A DNA stretch of 36,391 nt, taken from assembly GCF_900547735.1 (NCBI RefSeq), contig NZ_URHZ01000058.1, positions 1 to 36,391 on the forward strand, written 5' to 3'. The stretch comes from an uncultured Clostridium sp. GTDB taxonomy: Bacteria > Bacillota > Clostridia > Lachnospirales > Lachnospiraceae. Below the pieces are notes generated by a model. It worked only from the letters and a program-made list of their open reading frames with translations. It was not told the origin of the DNA and did not search any database. Below are positions 7,602 through 15,261 of the stretch, piece by piece. How positions within the stretch are numbered: the first letter of the stretch is position 1; each line of letters opens with the position of its first letter. Both the position numbers and the translations under genes were made by a program.

Positions 7602-8815
7602 TCGCCCTGCCGCCTTTCCTCTTTCGTTGTATTGTTCTGTTTCAGTAAATTAAGTGCCGCCTTCACATGAACCGCCGCCGCCTTTTTTTTCCGTTCCCCG
7701 CTCCACGTGTTTTTCAGAGCCATGGCAGCCATGGCTTCCCGATACAAATCCGCTTTTTTTCTCAGTATCCTTCCAAACCCCATCGCCTCAAACCGTTTGG
7801 CATTTATAAGCTGTTCTCCCTGCTGGGGGCACATCAGGCAGGGGACGCCGTAATACAGAGCCTCATGGATGCTGTTCATCCCGCCGGCCGTGATAAAGAG
7901 AGACGCATGTTTCAGGATCTCTCCCTGGTTTACGAACGGACGGACAATGAAGTTATCCGGAATCCGGTCCGTTTTTTCGATATTCCAGGCCATAACTACA
8001 TGAAATCCGGCGTCCCTTCCCCGGCCGAACTGCCTCAGTATCTCACGAAGCAGTTCCTGATCCCGGTTAAATACGGTTCCCAGGGAAATGTAGATTAGTC
8101 TTTCAGGCGGACAGATGAAATCATTGGTCCGGATGCTCTTCATATGGGGAGACAGAGGCCCGAGGAATACATAGTCATCCCCAAATTTCCCGCCTCCGGG
8201 CTGGAACATCCTGGAGTATCCCATCAGGTTCCGGCTTCCTTTGTTCATCAGGACGGGGAGCATTCCCAGTTTCCGTATTCCATAACTTTTTCCAAGCTGC
8301 CGCCGTATCCGGAGCGCCTGGGGAAGTTCTCCCGCATAACGCAGAAAACCGCCGGAAAATCCGGAGGCATATGCGAAAAAGGCCCTTCCCCCGATCCGGT
8401 CAATGGCCGCAATACTGTAAAAGCTGAATGACGGTACCGAAAGAAGTTCCCCGACCGCCCTGCCCCACAGAGCCAGGGAATCAAATAGAATATGGCAAGG
8501 CTTTTCCTGTGCTGCTTCCGAAAGCAGGACGGGCAGCATATCGCGGGTATATTCAAGAATCAGGCGGTACAGCTTCAGCAGCTTGTTCCCGTCCGAGGTA
8601 TCAATGGTCTTACCGCCCAGCGGATAAGCTCTGTATTCCCCGCCGTTAGCCTCTATCTCCTCCCGGTAGGGTTCCGTCGCATAATAAACAACACGGAATC
8701 CGGCTTTGGCCAGCCGTCCGGTTAAGTACAGGTTTGAATGAATATGCCCATAGGCGGGAAGCGCATAAAACAGAATGGTCTTTGCCGTTTCCCGCTTCTC
8801 TGGTTTTTGCTCCAT
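7598..8815 (-). CDS. MGT-type GT-B glycosyltransferase
   Basis: A 405-residue family 1 (UGT/MGT-like) glycosyltransferase. The N-terminal acceptor domain begins FYALPAYGHIHSNLYL, the usual small-molecule GT1 opening. The C-terminal donor domain carries LIYISLGTVFN and the sugar-nucleotide signature TAGGMNSIHEALYYGVPCLM followed by CPQQGEQLINA. Such enzymes add a sugar from a nucleotide donor to a hydroxyl on macrolides, flavonoids, sterols or lipids. The ATG at 8815 has AGGAG 7 bases upstream. The frame could be opened to a GTG at 8857, but that lies in a hairpin without a ribosome site. First gene of the operon. There is no exporter beside it. Confidence 0.9.
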   Translation of the reverse strand: MEQKPEKRETAKTILFYALPAYGHIHSNLYLTGRLAKAGFRVVYYATEPYREEIEANGGEYRAYPLGGKTIDTSDGNKLLKLYRLILEYTRDMLPVLLSEAAQEKPCHILFDSLALWGRAVGELLSVPSFSFYSIAAIDRIGGRAFFAYASGFSGGFLRYAGELPQALRIRRQLGKSYGIRKLGMLPVLMNKGSRNLMGYSRMFQPGGGKFGDDYVFLGPLSPHMKSIRTNDFICPPERLIYISLGTVFNRDQELLREILRQFGRGRDAGFHVVMAWNIEKTDRIPDNFIVRPFVNQGEILKHASLFITAGGMNSIHEALYYGVPCLMCPQQGEQLINAKRFEAMGFGRILRKKADLYREAMAAMALKNTWSGERKKKAAAVHVKAALNLLKQNNTTKEERRQGE

Positions 8816-8816
8816 C

Positions 8817-8845
8817 GCCGTCTCCTTACTGTATTGCCGTCTCCT
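8817..8845 (-). repeat. duplicated Shine-Dalgarno segment before the glycosyltransferase
   Basis: AGGAGACGGC (minus strand) occurs twice, at 8836-8845 and 8817-8826, 19 bases apart. The downstream copy is the ribosome site of the glycosyltransferase ATG at 8815. The upstream copy has no start codon at a proper distance. It follows the hairpin directly, so it would be free when the hairpin forms. Confidence 0.6.
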
Positions 8846-8882
8846 GAAAACGGGCACCAGCCATTTCTGACTGATGCCCGTT
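8845..8882 (-). terminator. hairpin in the leader of the glycosyltransferase operon
   Basis: Minus-strand RNA can form a 12-bp stem: AACGGGCATCAG pairs with CTGGTGCCCGTT with one G-U, a 10-base loop, and TTTT at the end. It would end the transcript of the small Cys-cluster gene (stop at 8951). Only 29 bases separate it from the glycosyltransferase start, and no promoter is visible in that gap. It may therefore act as a partial terminator or attenuator inside a longer transcript. Confidence 0.6.
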
Positions 8883-8950
8883 GGCCCATCTGATACTGGT
8901 TTTAAACCGTTATGTTTTGTAATGAAGGTACTGAATCGTTACTATGTTTC

Positions 8951-9307
8951 TTAAAGAAGAGCGTCCTTCTTTGAAAGGATTGCCTCTGCCGCAGCACAGG
9001 CCGGGCAGTCACAGTATTTCGCTCCGGCTGCTTTGATTTCTTTTCCATGAGCAGCCACGCCTTTGGCTGCCTCGGCTCCGAAAACCTGAGCGCCGGTTTC
9101 GGACTCTGCGAAAGCGATTAAACCGTCGACCGGCATAATGTCTGCTTCCAGCTCTTCGATAAATTTCTTTGTCTCTGCGGCCTCATTTTCAGTTCCAACG
9201 GCATCCAGCCAGGTTTGAGCGGCTGTTCTTGCCTCACTGCTGCATGACTGTGCATCCATTAATTCGTGTGTCTTCTCAACAACATAGTTTAAAACTTCCT
9301 TATCCAT
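8951..9307 (-). CDS. small conserved protein with C-terminal CxCxxC
   Basis: A 118-residue acidic, mostly helical protein beginning MDKEVLNYVVEKTHELMDA. The C-terminal third has GAKYCDCPACAAAEAIL, a CxCxxC cluster that could bind metal or form a disulfide. I know close relatives in Lachnospiraceae that are sometimes labelled Hsp90. There is no GHKL ATPase domain and the length is far too short, so that label is not credible. Function is unknown. The start is fixed by AGGAAGGAG 8 bases before the ATG, not by the longer frame that opens at 9463. A clear sigma-A promoter lies just upstream, so it is expressed alone. Confidence 0.85.
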   Translation of the reverse strand: MDKEVLNYVVEKTHELMDAQSCSSEARTAAQTWLDAVGTENEAAETKKFIEELEADIMPVDGLIAFAESETGAQVFGAEAAKGVAAHGKEIKAAGAKYCDCPACAAAEAILSKKDALL

Positions 9308-9342
9308 AATCGGTGCTCCTTCCTTATGCTGAAATATACTAT

Positions 9343-9371
9343 ATTTTACCACATTTTCCAGGCCTTTGCAA
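9343..9371 (-). promoter_or_regulatory. sigma-A promoter for the small Cys-cluster gene
   Basis: On the minus strand TTGCAA (9366-9371) is separated by 17 bases from TAAAAT (9343-9348). The start codon lies 36 bases beyond the -10 box, leaving a short leader with AGGAAGGAG. Confidence 0.65.
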
Positions 9372-9505
9372 TTCAAAAGAGAGACTGCGGTCCAGCTGTC
9401 AGACAAAAGATGATGCTCTTCCCAGGCAGTCTGCCGTGAACGGTCAGATAAAGGTGCCGCCATTCTCTTTCAGGGCCCGGCTCACCTCTTCGAACTTCTC
9501 TTTCT

Positions 9506-10672
9506 TCATTCTGTTATGGCCCGGATGACGTCCTCTTTGGAAAGCCATTTATCCCACTGATAGCCCTCTTTGGCTTTGGAAGTGTCGTAGACTGCATTAA
9601 GCGCCTGATCATACTCCTCTTTGGACATTACGGCGCCATTCCACTCATACCGGTAAACCGGTTCCCCGTTCTCATCCAGCTGCAGGTTCGAATTATCCTC
9701 CGCCCCGTAGTAACCGGCGGCAATCTGTGTCAGACGTCCGTCCGCCATGCTGTATACCAGATCATAGTAGCTGTCCATATGTCCGTCGGAATTGCAGAGA
9801 AGATTCCCTTTTTCAATGTAAGTAAAGCCGAGCCTGTCAAGCTGAGTCTCGCTGACCGCGCCGTCCGCAAAGCTTACAATCCCGCAGCCAGCGGCTTCAC
9901 TGCCGCCAATCTCCACCAGCTCCGGTACGGCATCGTCGTTGATATAAATCAGGTTATATCCCTGCCACTGTCCTGTCTCCTGCTGAAGGTGGCTTAAGTA
10001 GGCCTGCTGCCAGGCGGCCATTTCCTGCTCTTCCTTCTTTCCCGCCCCTAAAAAGCCGAGAACCGACTTTACGGTCTTCTCTGCGAGAGCCGAATTGGCC
10101 GAGTCGGACAGTTCCCTTTCCAGGGTAAAAGAACCGTTCCCGCTTCCGCGGTAGATTCTGGCCTCGGAAAAACGGCCGGAAGCGCCTGACACAGGGGAAT
10201 AGCTGCAGATAATAATGATATCACTGTAACCGTCGTTGTTATAATCGGGAAATGAGACGGCCTCCACTTCATTGAAGTTCTCGTTTTCACGGCGGTTGTC
10301 CTGAACCATGCCATCCAGTGCGGCGATTGTCCGTTCACCGTCCATAAGCTTGAACAATGCGTCCTCATGCAGGTCGCCGCCGTCCGGCTGATAGGAAGCA
10401 AAAGTCACCTTTCCCTGGGGGTTCAGCGTCACTTCGAAGGTCTGGGACTCAATCAGGCTGTAACGGTCCGCTTCACCGCTGTTTTCACCGTTCTGCGCAG
10501 CCCCGGTTTCCTGCTGTGACACTGATTCAGCCTCTGCGGCTTCCGTACTTACGCCGGCCGTCCCGGATTCCTCCGGCTCCCGGGCTTTATTCTTGCTTCC
10601 GCAGGCGGTCAGTGTGCCGCACAGAGCCATACAGAATAACGCTGTCTTCCACTTCTTGGTAATACGTTTCAT
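9506..10672 (-). CDS. lipoprotein with FG-GAP/VCBS-like repeat
   Basis: A 388-residue lipoprotein. The signal ends in the lipobox GTLTAC, with the lipidated Cys at about residue 24. A Ser/Glu/Ala-rich spacer of about 50 residues follows. In the mature part, VSFPDYNNDGYSDIIIICSY at about residues 140-160 resembles the calcium-binding loop of FG-GAP/VCBS blades. IYINDDAVPELVEIGG further on resembles a second, weaker blade-like segment. Such lipoproteins are common at clostridial surfaces and have no assigned reaction. The ATG at 10672 has AGAGGAAAG before it and is preferred to the ATG at 10687. An extended -10 promoter lies about 80 bases upstream. Confidence 0.85.
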   Translation of the reverse strand: MKRITKKWKTALFCMALCGTLTACGSKNKAREPEESGTAGVSTEAAEAESVSQQETGAAQNGENSGEADRYSLIESQTFEVTLNPQGKVTFASYQPDGGDLHEDALFKLMDGERTIAALDGMVQDNRRENENFNEVEAVSFPDYNNDGYSDIIIICSYSPVSGASGRFSEARIYRGSGNGSFTLERELSDSANSALAEKTVKSVLGFLGAGKKEEQEMAAWQQAYLSHLQQETGQWQGYNLIYINDDAVPELVEIGGSEAAGCGIVSFADGAVSETQLDRLGFTYIEKGNLLCNSDGHMDSYYDLVYSMADGRLTQIAAGYYGAEDNSNLQLDENGEPVYRYEWNGAVMSKEEYDQALNAVYDTSKAKEGYQWDKWLSKEDVIRAITE

Positions 10673-10702
10673 AATCTTTCCTCTCATCTTATGTTCTTTA
10701 TT

Positions 10703-10724
10703 TCAGGTCTGGATATCAGGTCTG
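10703..10724 (-). repeat. 9-bp direct repeat in the lipoprotein leader
   Basis: TCAGGTCTG (plus-strand reading) is found at 10703-10711 and 10716-10724, 13 bases apart with GATA between. It lies in the untranslated leader between promoter and ribosome site. Chance cannot be excluded. Confidence 0.4.
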
Positions 10725-10751
10725 ATTGCGGGGAAATTTCCACCCATTTCT

Positions 10752-10760
10752 ATTATAGCA
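10752..10760 (-). promoter_or_regulatory. extended -10 promoter for the lipoprotein gene
   Basis: Minus strand reads TGC followed by TATAAT at 10752-10757, a consensus extended -10 element. The -35 region (TATATT) is poor, which extended -10 promoters tolerate. The implied leader is about 75 bases. Confidence 0.5.
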
Positions 10761-10812
10761 AACGGGAGAACATAAATATAGCGCCGATAATCCGGGAAAG
10801 AAAAATTAATAA

Positions 10813-11349
10813 TTATGAAAGAAGTCGGCTGCCTTTTTCACAAATCCCGTAAAGTTCGTCGTATTTGTGTTCCAGCAGGGGGGCGATTTCCATGGAGCGC
10901 TTTCCGAAGATGTATTTGTAAATAAAATAAGGGGCCGTCCACCCTGCGAAAGCCGGAACGGCAAACAGGATACAGGGCCAGACGAGGGGAGGCTCATGGG
11001 TGGCCGCAAAGGTGGCGCAGGCCATAAACGCGGTTCCCAGGACCCCGATTGAAACGGCGGCGGCGCAGGCCCGGCTTTTCTTTGTCTTTTCCAGCTTCCC
11101 GATCTCCTCCATACAGGCGTCAAAATGCTGTTGCAGCCGTGTCAGTTCCATTTTATTGATAATTCTCCGATCGCGTTTGAATTTTAAGGTGACCTTCCCC
11201 TTCCGAGGGACGTGTTCCACGGACGCCTCGCAAAACCATCCGAAATTTTCATACCCGTCCAGATATCTGCAGGTCAGCGCCGCCGGTACCGTCACCTCTT
11301 TATAATCGTATCCGATATAGCCGCTGCCGCTTTTCGTCACCTTAGCCAT
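10813..11349 (-). CDS. two-span membrane protein of the TCS operon
   Basis: A 178-residue protein of no family I recognise. Residues 1-75 are polar and strand-rich, with DRRIINKMELTRL at the end. A Lys-rich helix follows, then two hydrophobic segments (about residues 93-115 and 121-142), and a polar tail with EHKYDELYGICEKG. Both ends are probably cytoplasmic. It overlaps the end of the histidine kinase gene by 8 bases, so it is the third gene of the regulator-kinase operon. It may be an accessory subunit of the kinase or its main target. That is inference from coupling only. Confidence 0.8.
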   Translation of the reverse strand: MAKVTKSGSGYIGYDYKEVTVPAALTCRYLDGYENFGWFCEASVEHVPRKGKVTLKFKRDRRIINKMELTRLQQHFDACMEEIGKLEKTKKSRACAAAVSIGVLGTAFMACATFAATHEPPLVWPCILFAVPAFAGWTAPYFIYKYIFGKRSMEIAPLLEHKYDELYGICEKGSRLLS

Positions 11350-12430
11350 ATTGCCGCTCCTTTCCCGCGCCGACGGGAATCCGGACTACAAAAACGCTTC
11401 CTTCCCCCGGTATGCTCTCCGCCGAAACCGTTGCCCCGGTAAGCTGCAGCACCCTCAGCGCCAGAGAAAGGCCCAGCCCGTTCCCCTCCGTGGAGTGGGA
11501 GGTATCTCCCTGATAGAACTTGTCAAATATATGCTGCAGTGTCTCCTCCTCCATCCCGCAGCCCGTATCGCTGATCGAAACGGTGACTTCGTCCTCCGAT
11601 GAAGTCTGTCTCAGGAAAACAGAGCCGCCCGGTTCCGTGAATTTCATGGCATTAGACAAAAGATTATTCCAAACCAGCTCCATCAGGCTGGCATCCGCCA
11701 CGACCACCGCCGAATCTTCGATATCCACGTCCACCTCAAGCCCCTTGGCTTCCCATACGGATTCGAAATTCAGCATGCAGTCACAGAGCTGGCGGCAGAG
11801 GTCATATGGCTCCGGTTCGGGGCGGATACTCTGCTTTTCCAGTTTATTCAGCTTCAGCAGGTTGGTAATCAGCTCCGACAGTCTTTTTACCGCCTGCAGC
11901 GTGGTGCTGATATAGCTGTCCCTCTGCTCCGGCGGCAGGTCCGGATTCTGCATCATTTCCACATAATTCTGGATTACGGAAAGCGGTGTTTTAATTTCAT
12001 GGGACACGTTGGAGAAAAAATCGGTCTTCAGGGTCTCAATACTCCCAAGTTCCGCCACCATTTTATTAAAATCCTCGATCATCACATCGAGATAATCCGC
12101 CCTGTCCGCGGTATGGATGGGTTTGATGTAGACGGAAAAATCCCCGTTTGCCACTTTCCTCGTGGCGTCGGCAAGCTGCCTCATCGGCCTGTCGTACTTT
12201 CGTCTCACCTGACAGCGCGTGATAAAGGTATAAAGTCCGGCGAGCAGGAGCCAGAACAAAATCATAATAAACACATAGGAACGGGGCACCCGGTCAATCT
12301 CTATATATTCCCCGAGAAATTTATACTGTACGGTTGTCAGGACAATGAGCACCGCCAGGGTGGGGATAAAAATCATCAGAGGAAACCGCGTTACCCTGAT
12401 ACGCTCATCCGTCCGTTTATCGTGTGTCAT
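11342..12430 (-). CDS. sensor histidine kinase with minimal outside loop
   Basis: A 362-residue membrane kinase. Two transmembrane helices (about residues 17-36 and 52-72) enclose only some 15 outside residues, the layout of intramembrane-sensing kinases. A HAMP domain (about 73-128) leads to the HisKA helix NVSHEIKTPLSVIQNY with phospho-acceptor His144. The ATPase domain has the N box NNLLSNAMKF, the G1 box DTGCGM and the G2 box GNGLGLSLAL. It should phosphorylate the response regulator encoded just before it, with a 4-base gene overlap. The short loop suggests sensing of membrane stress or of a partner membrane protein, possibly the two-span protein encoded downstream. Confidence 0.93.
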   Translation of the reverse strand: MTHDKRTDERIRVTRFPLMIFIPTLAVLIVLTTVQYKFLGEYIEIDRVPRSYVFIMILFWLLLAGLYTFITRCQVRRKYDRPMRQLADATRKVANGDFSVYIKPIHTADRADYLDVMIEDFNKMVAELGSIETLKTDFFSNVSHEIKTPLSVIQNYVEMMQNPDLPPEQRDSYISTTLQAVKRLSELITNLLKLNKLEKQSIRPEPEPYDLCRQLCDCMLNFESVWEAKGLEVDVDIEDSAVVVADASLMELVWNNLLSNAMKFTEPGGSVFLRQTSSEDEVTVSISDTGCGMEEETLQHIFDKFYQGDTSHSTEGNGLGLSLALRVLQLTGATVSAESIPGEGSVFVVRIPVGAGKERQYG

Positions 12431-13098
12431 CCCATCACCGCCTTATATCCCAGTCCGCGGACCGTTACAATCCGGAAACCGTCACACCGCGAGAATTTGT
12501 CACGCAGCTTTGTCACATAGACATCCACCGCCCGCAGGCTCGTCTCACTGTCAATGCCCCAGAACTCATCCATCAGCTGCGCGCGCGAAAAAGTCTTTCC
12601 CGGATAGGAAAGCAGTTTATAGAGGATGTTAAATTCCCGTGTAGTGACTGCAATCTCTTCTCCGTCCACCACCGCCGTCACGGCGTCCGCGTCCATGGTC
12701 AGATTTCCCACAGCCAGTTTCCGTTCCGTCTCGATATTCGCCCGCCGGAGCAGGGCGCGCACGCGCAGCAGCAGTTCCGCCAGCTCAATGGGTTTTACCA
12801 TATAATCGTCGATGCCGAGCTGGAATCCCTTCTGCTTGGACGGCAAATCATCCCTGGCCGACATGAACAGGATCGGTATCGTCCTGTTAATTTTTCTTAT
12901 ACTTTCTGCAAATTCAAACCCGTCGATTTCCGGCATCATGATATCGGAAATAATCAGCTCGTACAGATGGTTGTACATCTCATCGTAAGCGGCCCCTGCA
13001 TTTAAACATCCCTTTGCGGCGAAGCCGCTGTCGTTTAGACAGGTGCAGACAACCTGATTCAGCTTCGGATCATCCTCCACCACCAATATATGAATCAT
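12427..13098 (-). CDS. OmpR-family response regulator
   Basis: A 223-residue regulator. The receiver domain has the acidic pair D9-D10, phospho-acceptor Asp52 in LIISDIMMP and Lys102 in YMVKPIEL. The C-terminal winged helix (about 125-223) shows the OmpR/PhoB pattern VTTREFNILYKLL, SRAQLMDEFWG, and VDVYVTKLRDKF with VRGLGYKA at the end. It binds DNA when phosphorylated by the neighbouring kinase. GGAGGT 6 bases before the ATG at 13098 fixes the start. The longer frame to 13161 has no ribosome site and would begin within the -10 box of the candidate promoter. Confidence 0.94.
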   Translation of the reverse strand: MIHILVVEDDPKLNQVVCTCLNDSGFAAKGCLNAGAAYDEMYNHLYELIISDIMMPEIDGFEFAESIRKINRTIPILFMSARDDLPSKQKGFQLGIDDYMVKPIELAELLLRVRALLRRANIETERKLAVGNLTMDADAVTAVVDGEEIAVTTREFNILYKLLSYPGKTFSRAQLMDEFWGIDSETSLRAVDVYVTKLRDKFSRCDGFRIVTVRGLGYKAVMG

Positions 13099-13159
13099 TA
13101 CATTACCTCCCGCTCTTAAATCATTCCTGCATTTTGGTCTGTTGGCAAAATCTGTGTAC

Positions 13160-13165
13160 ATTATA
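13160..13165 (-). promoter_or_regulatory. candidate -10 box of the two-component operon
   Basis: A perfect TATAAT lies 62 bases before the response regulator start, but no good -35 box is seen at 16-18 bases. The surrounding TGTTGTATAATGTACACA is an imperfect palindrome, which could be a regulator site overlapping the promoter. Confidence 0.4.
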
Positions 13166-13216
13166 CAACAGGTATGTTTATGGATTGTTTTTAAAATGTT
13201 ACAGAAATATTAAATT

Positions 13217-13870
13217 TTATTTCTGAGCGGATACATCGTCCGGATTTTCCAGGCCGAACACGCCGCATGCCACAACCCAGACGCAGACTGCCTTTGACAC
13301 CAGACGGACGGCCAGATACGCCGCATTAATCCAGTTTATGGCGTTCGACGTCATCATTGAAAACATATCGGCCGCCCCTCCGGAAAAGAGGCTCTCGTAA
13401 CAGGCTTCATAGCTTTTGCCCGCCTTTACCAGCAACGCCGCCGAAACTGCCAGCAAGAGGGCGCAGGCCAGCACATCCGGCAGGCTGAAATCACGGACAC
13501 GGTCTGCGCGTTCCCTGAAGCTTTCCCGGCAGAGGAGCAGAGAGATTGCCGCCATGAACAGCACATAGACACCGATGGTGGCCGTCCCGGGCATTACCGC
13601 CCAGGAGTAGGGGGCAAGTGCATAATAGACTTCCTCGCCGAATACCTCCAGAAGTGACAGCGCCGCCAGGGAGGCGGCAAATTTAAAACCGCGGCGGTCC
13701 GGCTTTGCGGCGGCCGCAGCCAGAATACAAAGAAATACCACATTTTCCAGCCACTTCATGAAGAATGCAGTCATACCGCCCCGACGGAATATCTGGCTGA
13801 GCAGTATGAGTATAGCGGTTCCTGCCGCCAGAGCGGCGGCCGTTTTCCATTTGTTCTGTTTTATGTTCAT
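13217..13870 (-). CDS. multi-span membrane protein
   Basis: A 217-residue hydrophobic protein of no family I recognise. About six membrane segments can be drawn (near residues 9-28, 35-55, 64-82, 92-112, 131-149 and 185-205), with short polar loops and a charged tail ending SAQK. The loop between segments five and six holds SYEACYESLFSGGAADMFSM. It has a GGAGGG site before the ATG. It is divergent from yitT and lies upstream of the two-component genes, separated by 118 bases with a candidate promoter, so it may be a separate unit. Confidence 0.75.
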   Translation of the reverse strand: MNIKQNKWKTAAALAAGTAILILLSQIFRRGGMTAFFMKWLENVVFLCILAAAAAKPDRRGFKFAASLAALSLLEVFGEEVYYALAPYSWAVMPGTATIGVYVLFMAAISLLLCRESFRERADRVRDFSLPDVLACALLLAVSAALLVKAGKSYEACYESLFSGGAADMFSMMTSNAINWINAAYLAVRLVSKAVCVWVVACGVFGLENPDDVSAQK

Positions 13871-13922
13871 ATTTTACCCTCCGGCTGTTTTTGGTTAATT
13901 GGTTTTTCTTTTCTCCTGTCAA

Positions 13923-13951
13923 TTGCAGGAAGGGTTTTGTTGTGTTACAAT
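13923..13951 (+). promoter_or_regulatory. sigma-A promoter for yitT
   Basis: TTGCAG (13923-13928), a 17-base spacer and TACAAT (13946-13951) fit a sigma-A promoter. The yitT start follows 65 bases beyond the -10 box. A TTGACA facing the other way ends at 13917 and could serve the divergent membrane protein, but its -10 box is poor. Confidence 0.55.
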
Positions 13952-14016
13952 ACGAGACGGGGCATGGATATATGAAAAATCACATGTCAAAATTATAAAT
14001 TTATTGGAGGATTATC

Positions 14017-14859
14017 ATGAAAAAATGGGGGGCGGTCAAAGAGTTTGCGGTGATTACTTTTGCGACCATCATTGTGTCTTCGGCTGTGTTTTTCTTTCTG
14101 ATTCCGAGTCATGTATCGGTCGGCAGTATCTCCGGTCTGGCCATCGTTCTGGGGAACTTTGTGCCTTTAAAGATTTCTGCAATTACCTTTATCCTGAACA
14201 TCTTTCTGCTGATACTGGGGTTTCTGTTTATCGGCAGGGAATTCGGCGCCAAAACGGTTTACACCTCTTTTCTGGTCCCCGTTGTCCTGGCCGTGCTGGA
14301 AATTATTTTTCCGGATAACCAGTCCATTACCAACGACGCATTTTTAGATATGCTCTGCTATATCTTTACCGTGAGCATCGGCCTGGCCATGCTGTTCAAC
14401 CGCAATGCGTCATCCGGCGGTCTCGATATAGTGGCAAAGTTCCTGAATAAATATATGCATATGGATTTGGGCAAGGCCATGTCGCTTTCCGGCATGTGCG
14501 TGGCGCTCTCTTCCGCTCTCGTTTATGATAAAAAGATTGTAGTTTTAAGCATCCTGGGCACCTACTTAAACGGAATCGTGCTGGATCATTTTATATTCGG
14601 CTTCAATATCAAAAAGCGGGTCTGCATTATCTCCGAACATGAGGAGGAAATCAGGGAATTTATCCTTCATCACCTCCACAGCGGAGCGACGATTTATGAG
14701 GCGATCGGCGCATACGACGGCCGTCCGCGCAGAGAAATCATCACAATCGTGGATAAGAACGAGTATGCCATGCTGATGACCTATATACTGAAGACGGATA
14801 AGAATGCATTTGTAACGGTTTATGCCGTCAATGAGGTAATTTACCGGCCTAAACGGTAA
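14017..14859 (+). CDS. yitT: YitT family membrane protein
   Basis: A 280-residue protein and the only plus-strand gene of the window. The N-terminal 190 residues hold five or six membrane helices with the family pattern IPSHVSVGSISGLAIVLGNF and RNASSGGLDIVAKFLNKY. The C-terminal part (about 205-280) is the soluble DUF2179 domain, visible as GATIYEAIGAYDGRPRREII and TDKNAFVTVYAVNEV. Family members are common in Firmicutes. A transport role is suspected but not proven. GGAGG precedes the ATG, and a promoter and terminator frame it as a single-gene unit. Confidence 0.93.
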   Translation: MKKWGAVKEFAVITFATIIVSSAVFFFLIPSHVSVGSISGLAIVLGNFVPLKISAITFILNIFLLILGFLFIGREFGAKTVYTSFLVPVVLAVLEIIFPDNQSITNDAFLDMLCYIFTVSIGLAMLFNRNASSGGLDIVAKFLNKYMHMDLGKAMSLSGMCVALSSALVYDKKIVVLSILGTYLNGIVLDHFIFGFNIKKRVCIISEHEEEIREFILHHLHSGATIYEAIGAYDGRPRREIITIVDKNEYAMLMTYILKTDKNAFVTVYAVNEVIYRPKR

Positions 14860-14872
14860 ATATATGGCAACG

Positions 14873-14900
14873 GAGGAGGCATAAACACCCTCCTCTTTTT
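14873..14900 (+). terminator. terminator after yitT
   Basis: A perfect 7-bp stem GAGGAGG / CCTCCTC with a 9-base loop is followed by TTTTT. It lies 14 bases beyond the yitT stop. The T run overlaps the stop codon of the convergent zinc-ribbon gene. Confidence 0.8.
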
Positions 14901-15240
14901 AATGCCAGCGGTATCCGCAGTCCGGATTCAGGCACTCATATCTTCCGATCAGCAGGGGATTCAGCTCGTGAGGAACTCCCGCTATCGCCGCCGCTATAAG
15001 ATTTCCCCGCACCATCAGTTCATCCGTTGTCAGCCGCCTGATATCCCGGCAGCCGCACTTCGGACAGCCGGGATACCTGCCGTCATTGTCACGCTCATAA
15101 ACCGGGACAAAGGAATTGATTTCAAATTCTGCCCCGGCATCTTCGTAGAAAGCTCCGCAGGCGCTGCATTTTTTCATCTCGGCTTGATTGACCGTCTCAA
15201 TCCCATATTCTTCACATCCGCAATAGGGACACTGTTTCAT
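14899..15240 (-). CDS. zinc-ribbon protein
   Basis: A 113-residue protein with several Cys pairs: CPYCGC at residues 4-9, CSAC at about 25-28, CPKCGC at about 59-64 and a C-terminal CLNPDCGYRW. The spacing fits two zinc ribbons, one split around the middle segment. Nothing else identifies a family. It could be a small nucleic-acid-binding or protein-adaptor protein. It lies 21 bases after the winged-helix gene on the same strand and may be co-transcribed with it. The stop codon lies in the T run of the yitT terminator, so the two convergent genes nearly touch. Confidence 0.82.
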   Translation of the reverse strand: MKQCPYCGCEEYGIETVNQAEMKKCSACGAFYEDAGAEFEINSFVPVYERDNDGRYPGCPKCGCRDIRRLTTDELMVRGNLIAAAIAGVPHELNPLLIGRYECLNPDCGYRWH

Positions 15241-15261
15241 CGAATTCCCTCCTCTTCCCGA

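Noticed and set aside
9308..9463. Longer N-terminus for the small Cys-cluster protein
   Set aside because: The extension contains the promoter and ribosome site of the gene, so the ATG at 9307 is the start.
9444..9509. 21-codon frame (MKKEKFEEVS...) whose ATG overlaps the lipoprotein stop
   Set aside because: The ATGA overlap is suggestive of coupling, but there is no ribosome site and it is too short to judge without homologues.
13894..13922. Promoter for the multi-span membrane protein with TTGACA at 13917-13922
   Set aside because: The -35 box is perfect, but at 16-18 bases only ATTAAC-like sequence is found, too poor to call.
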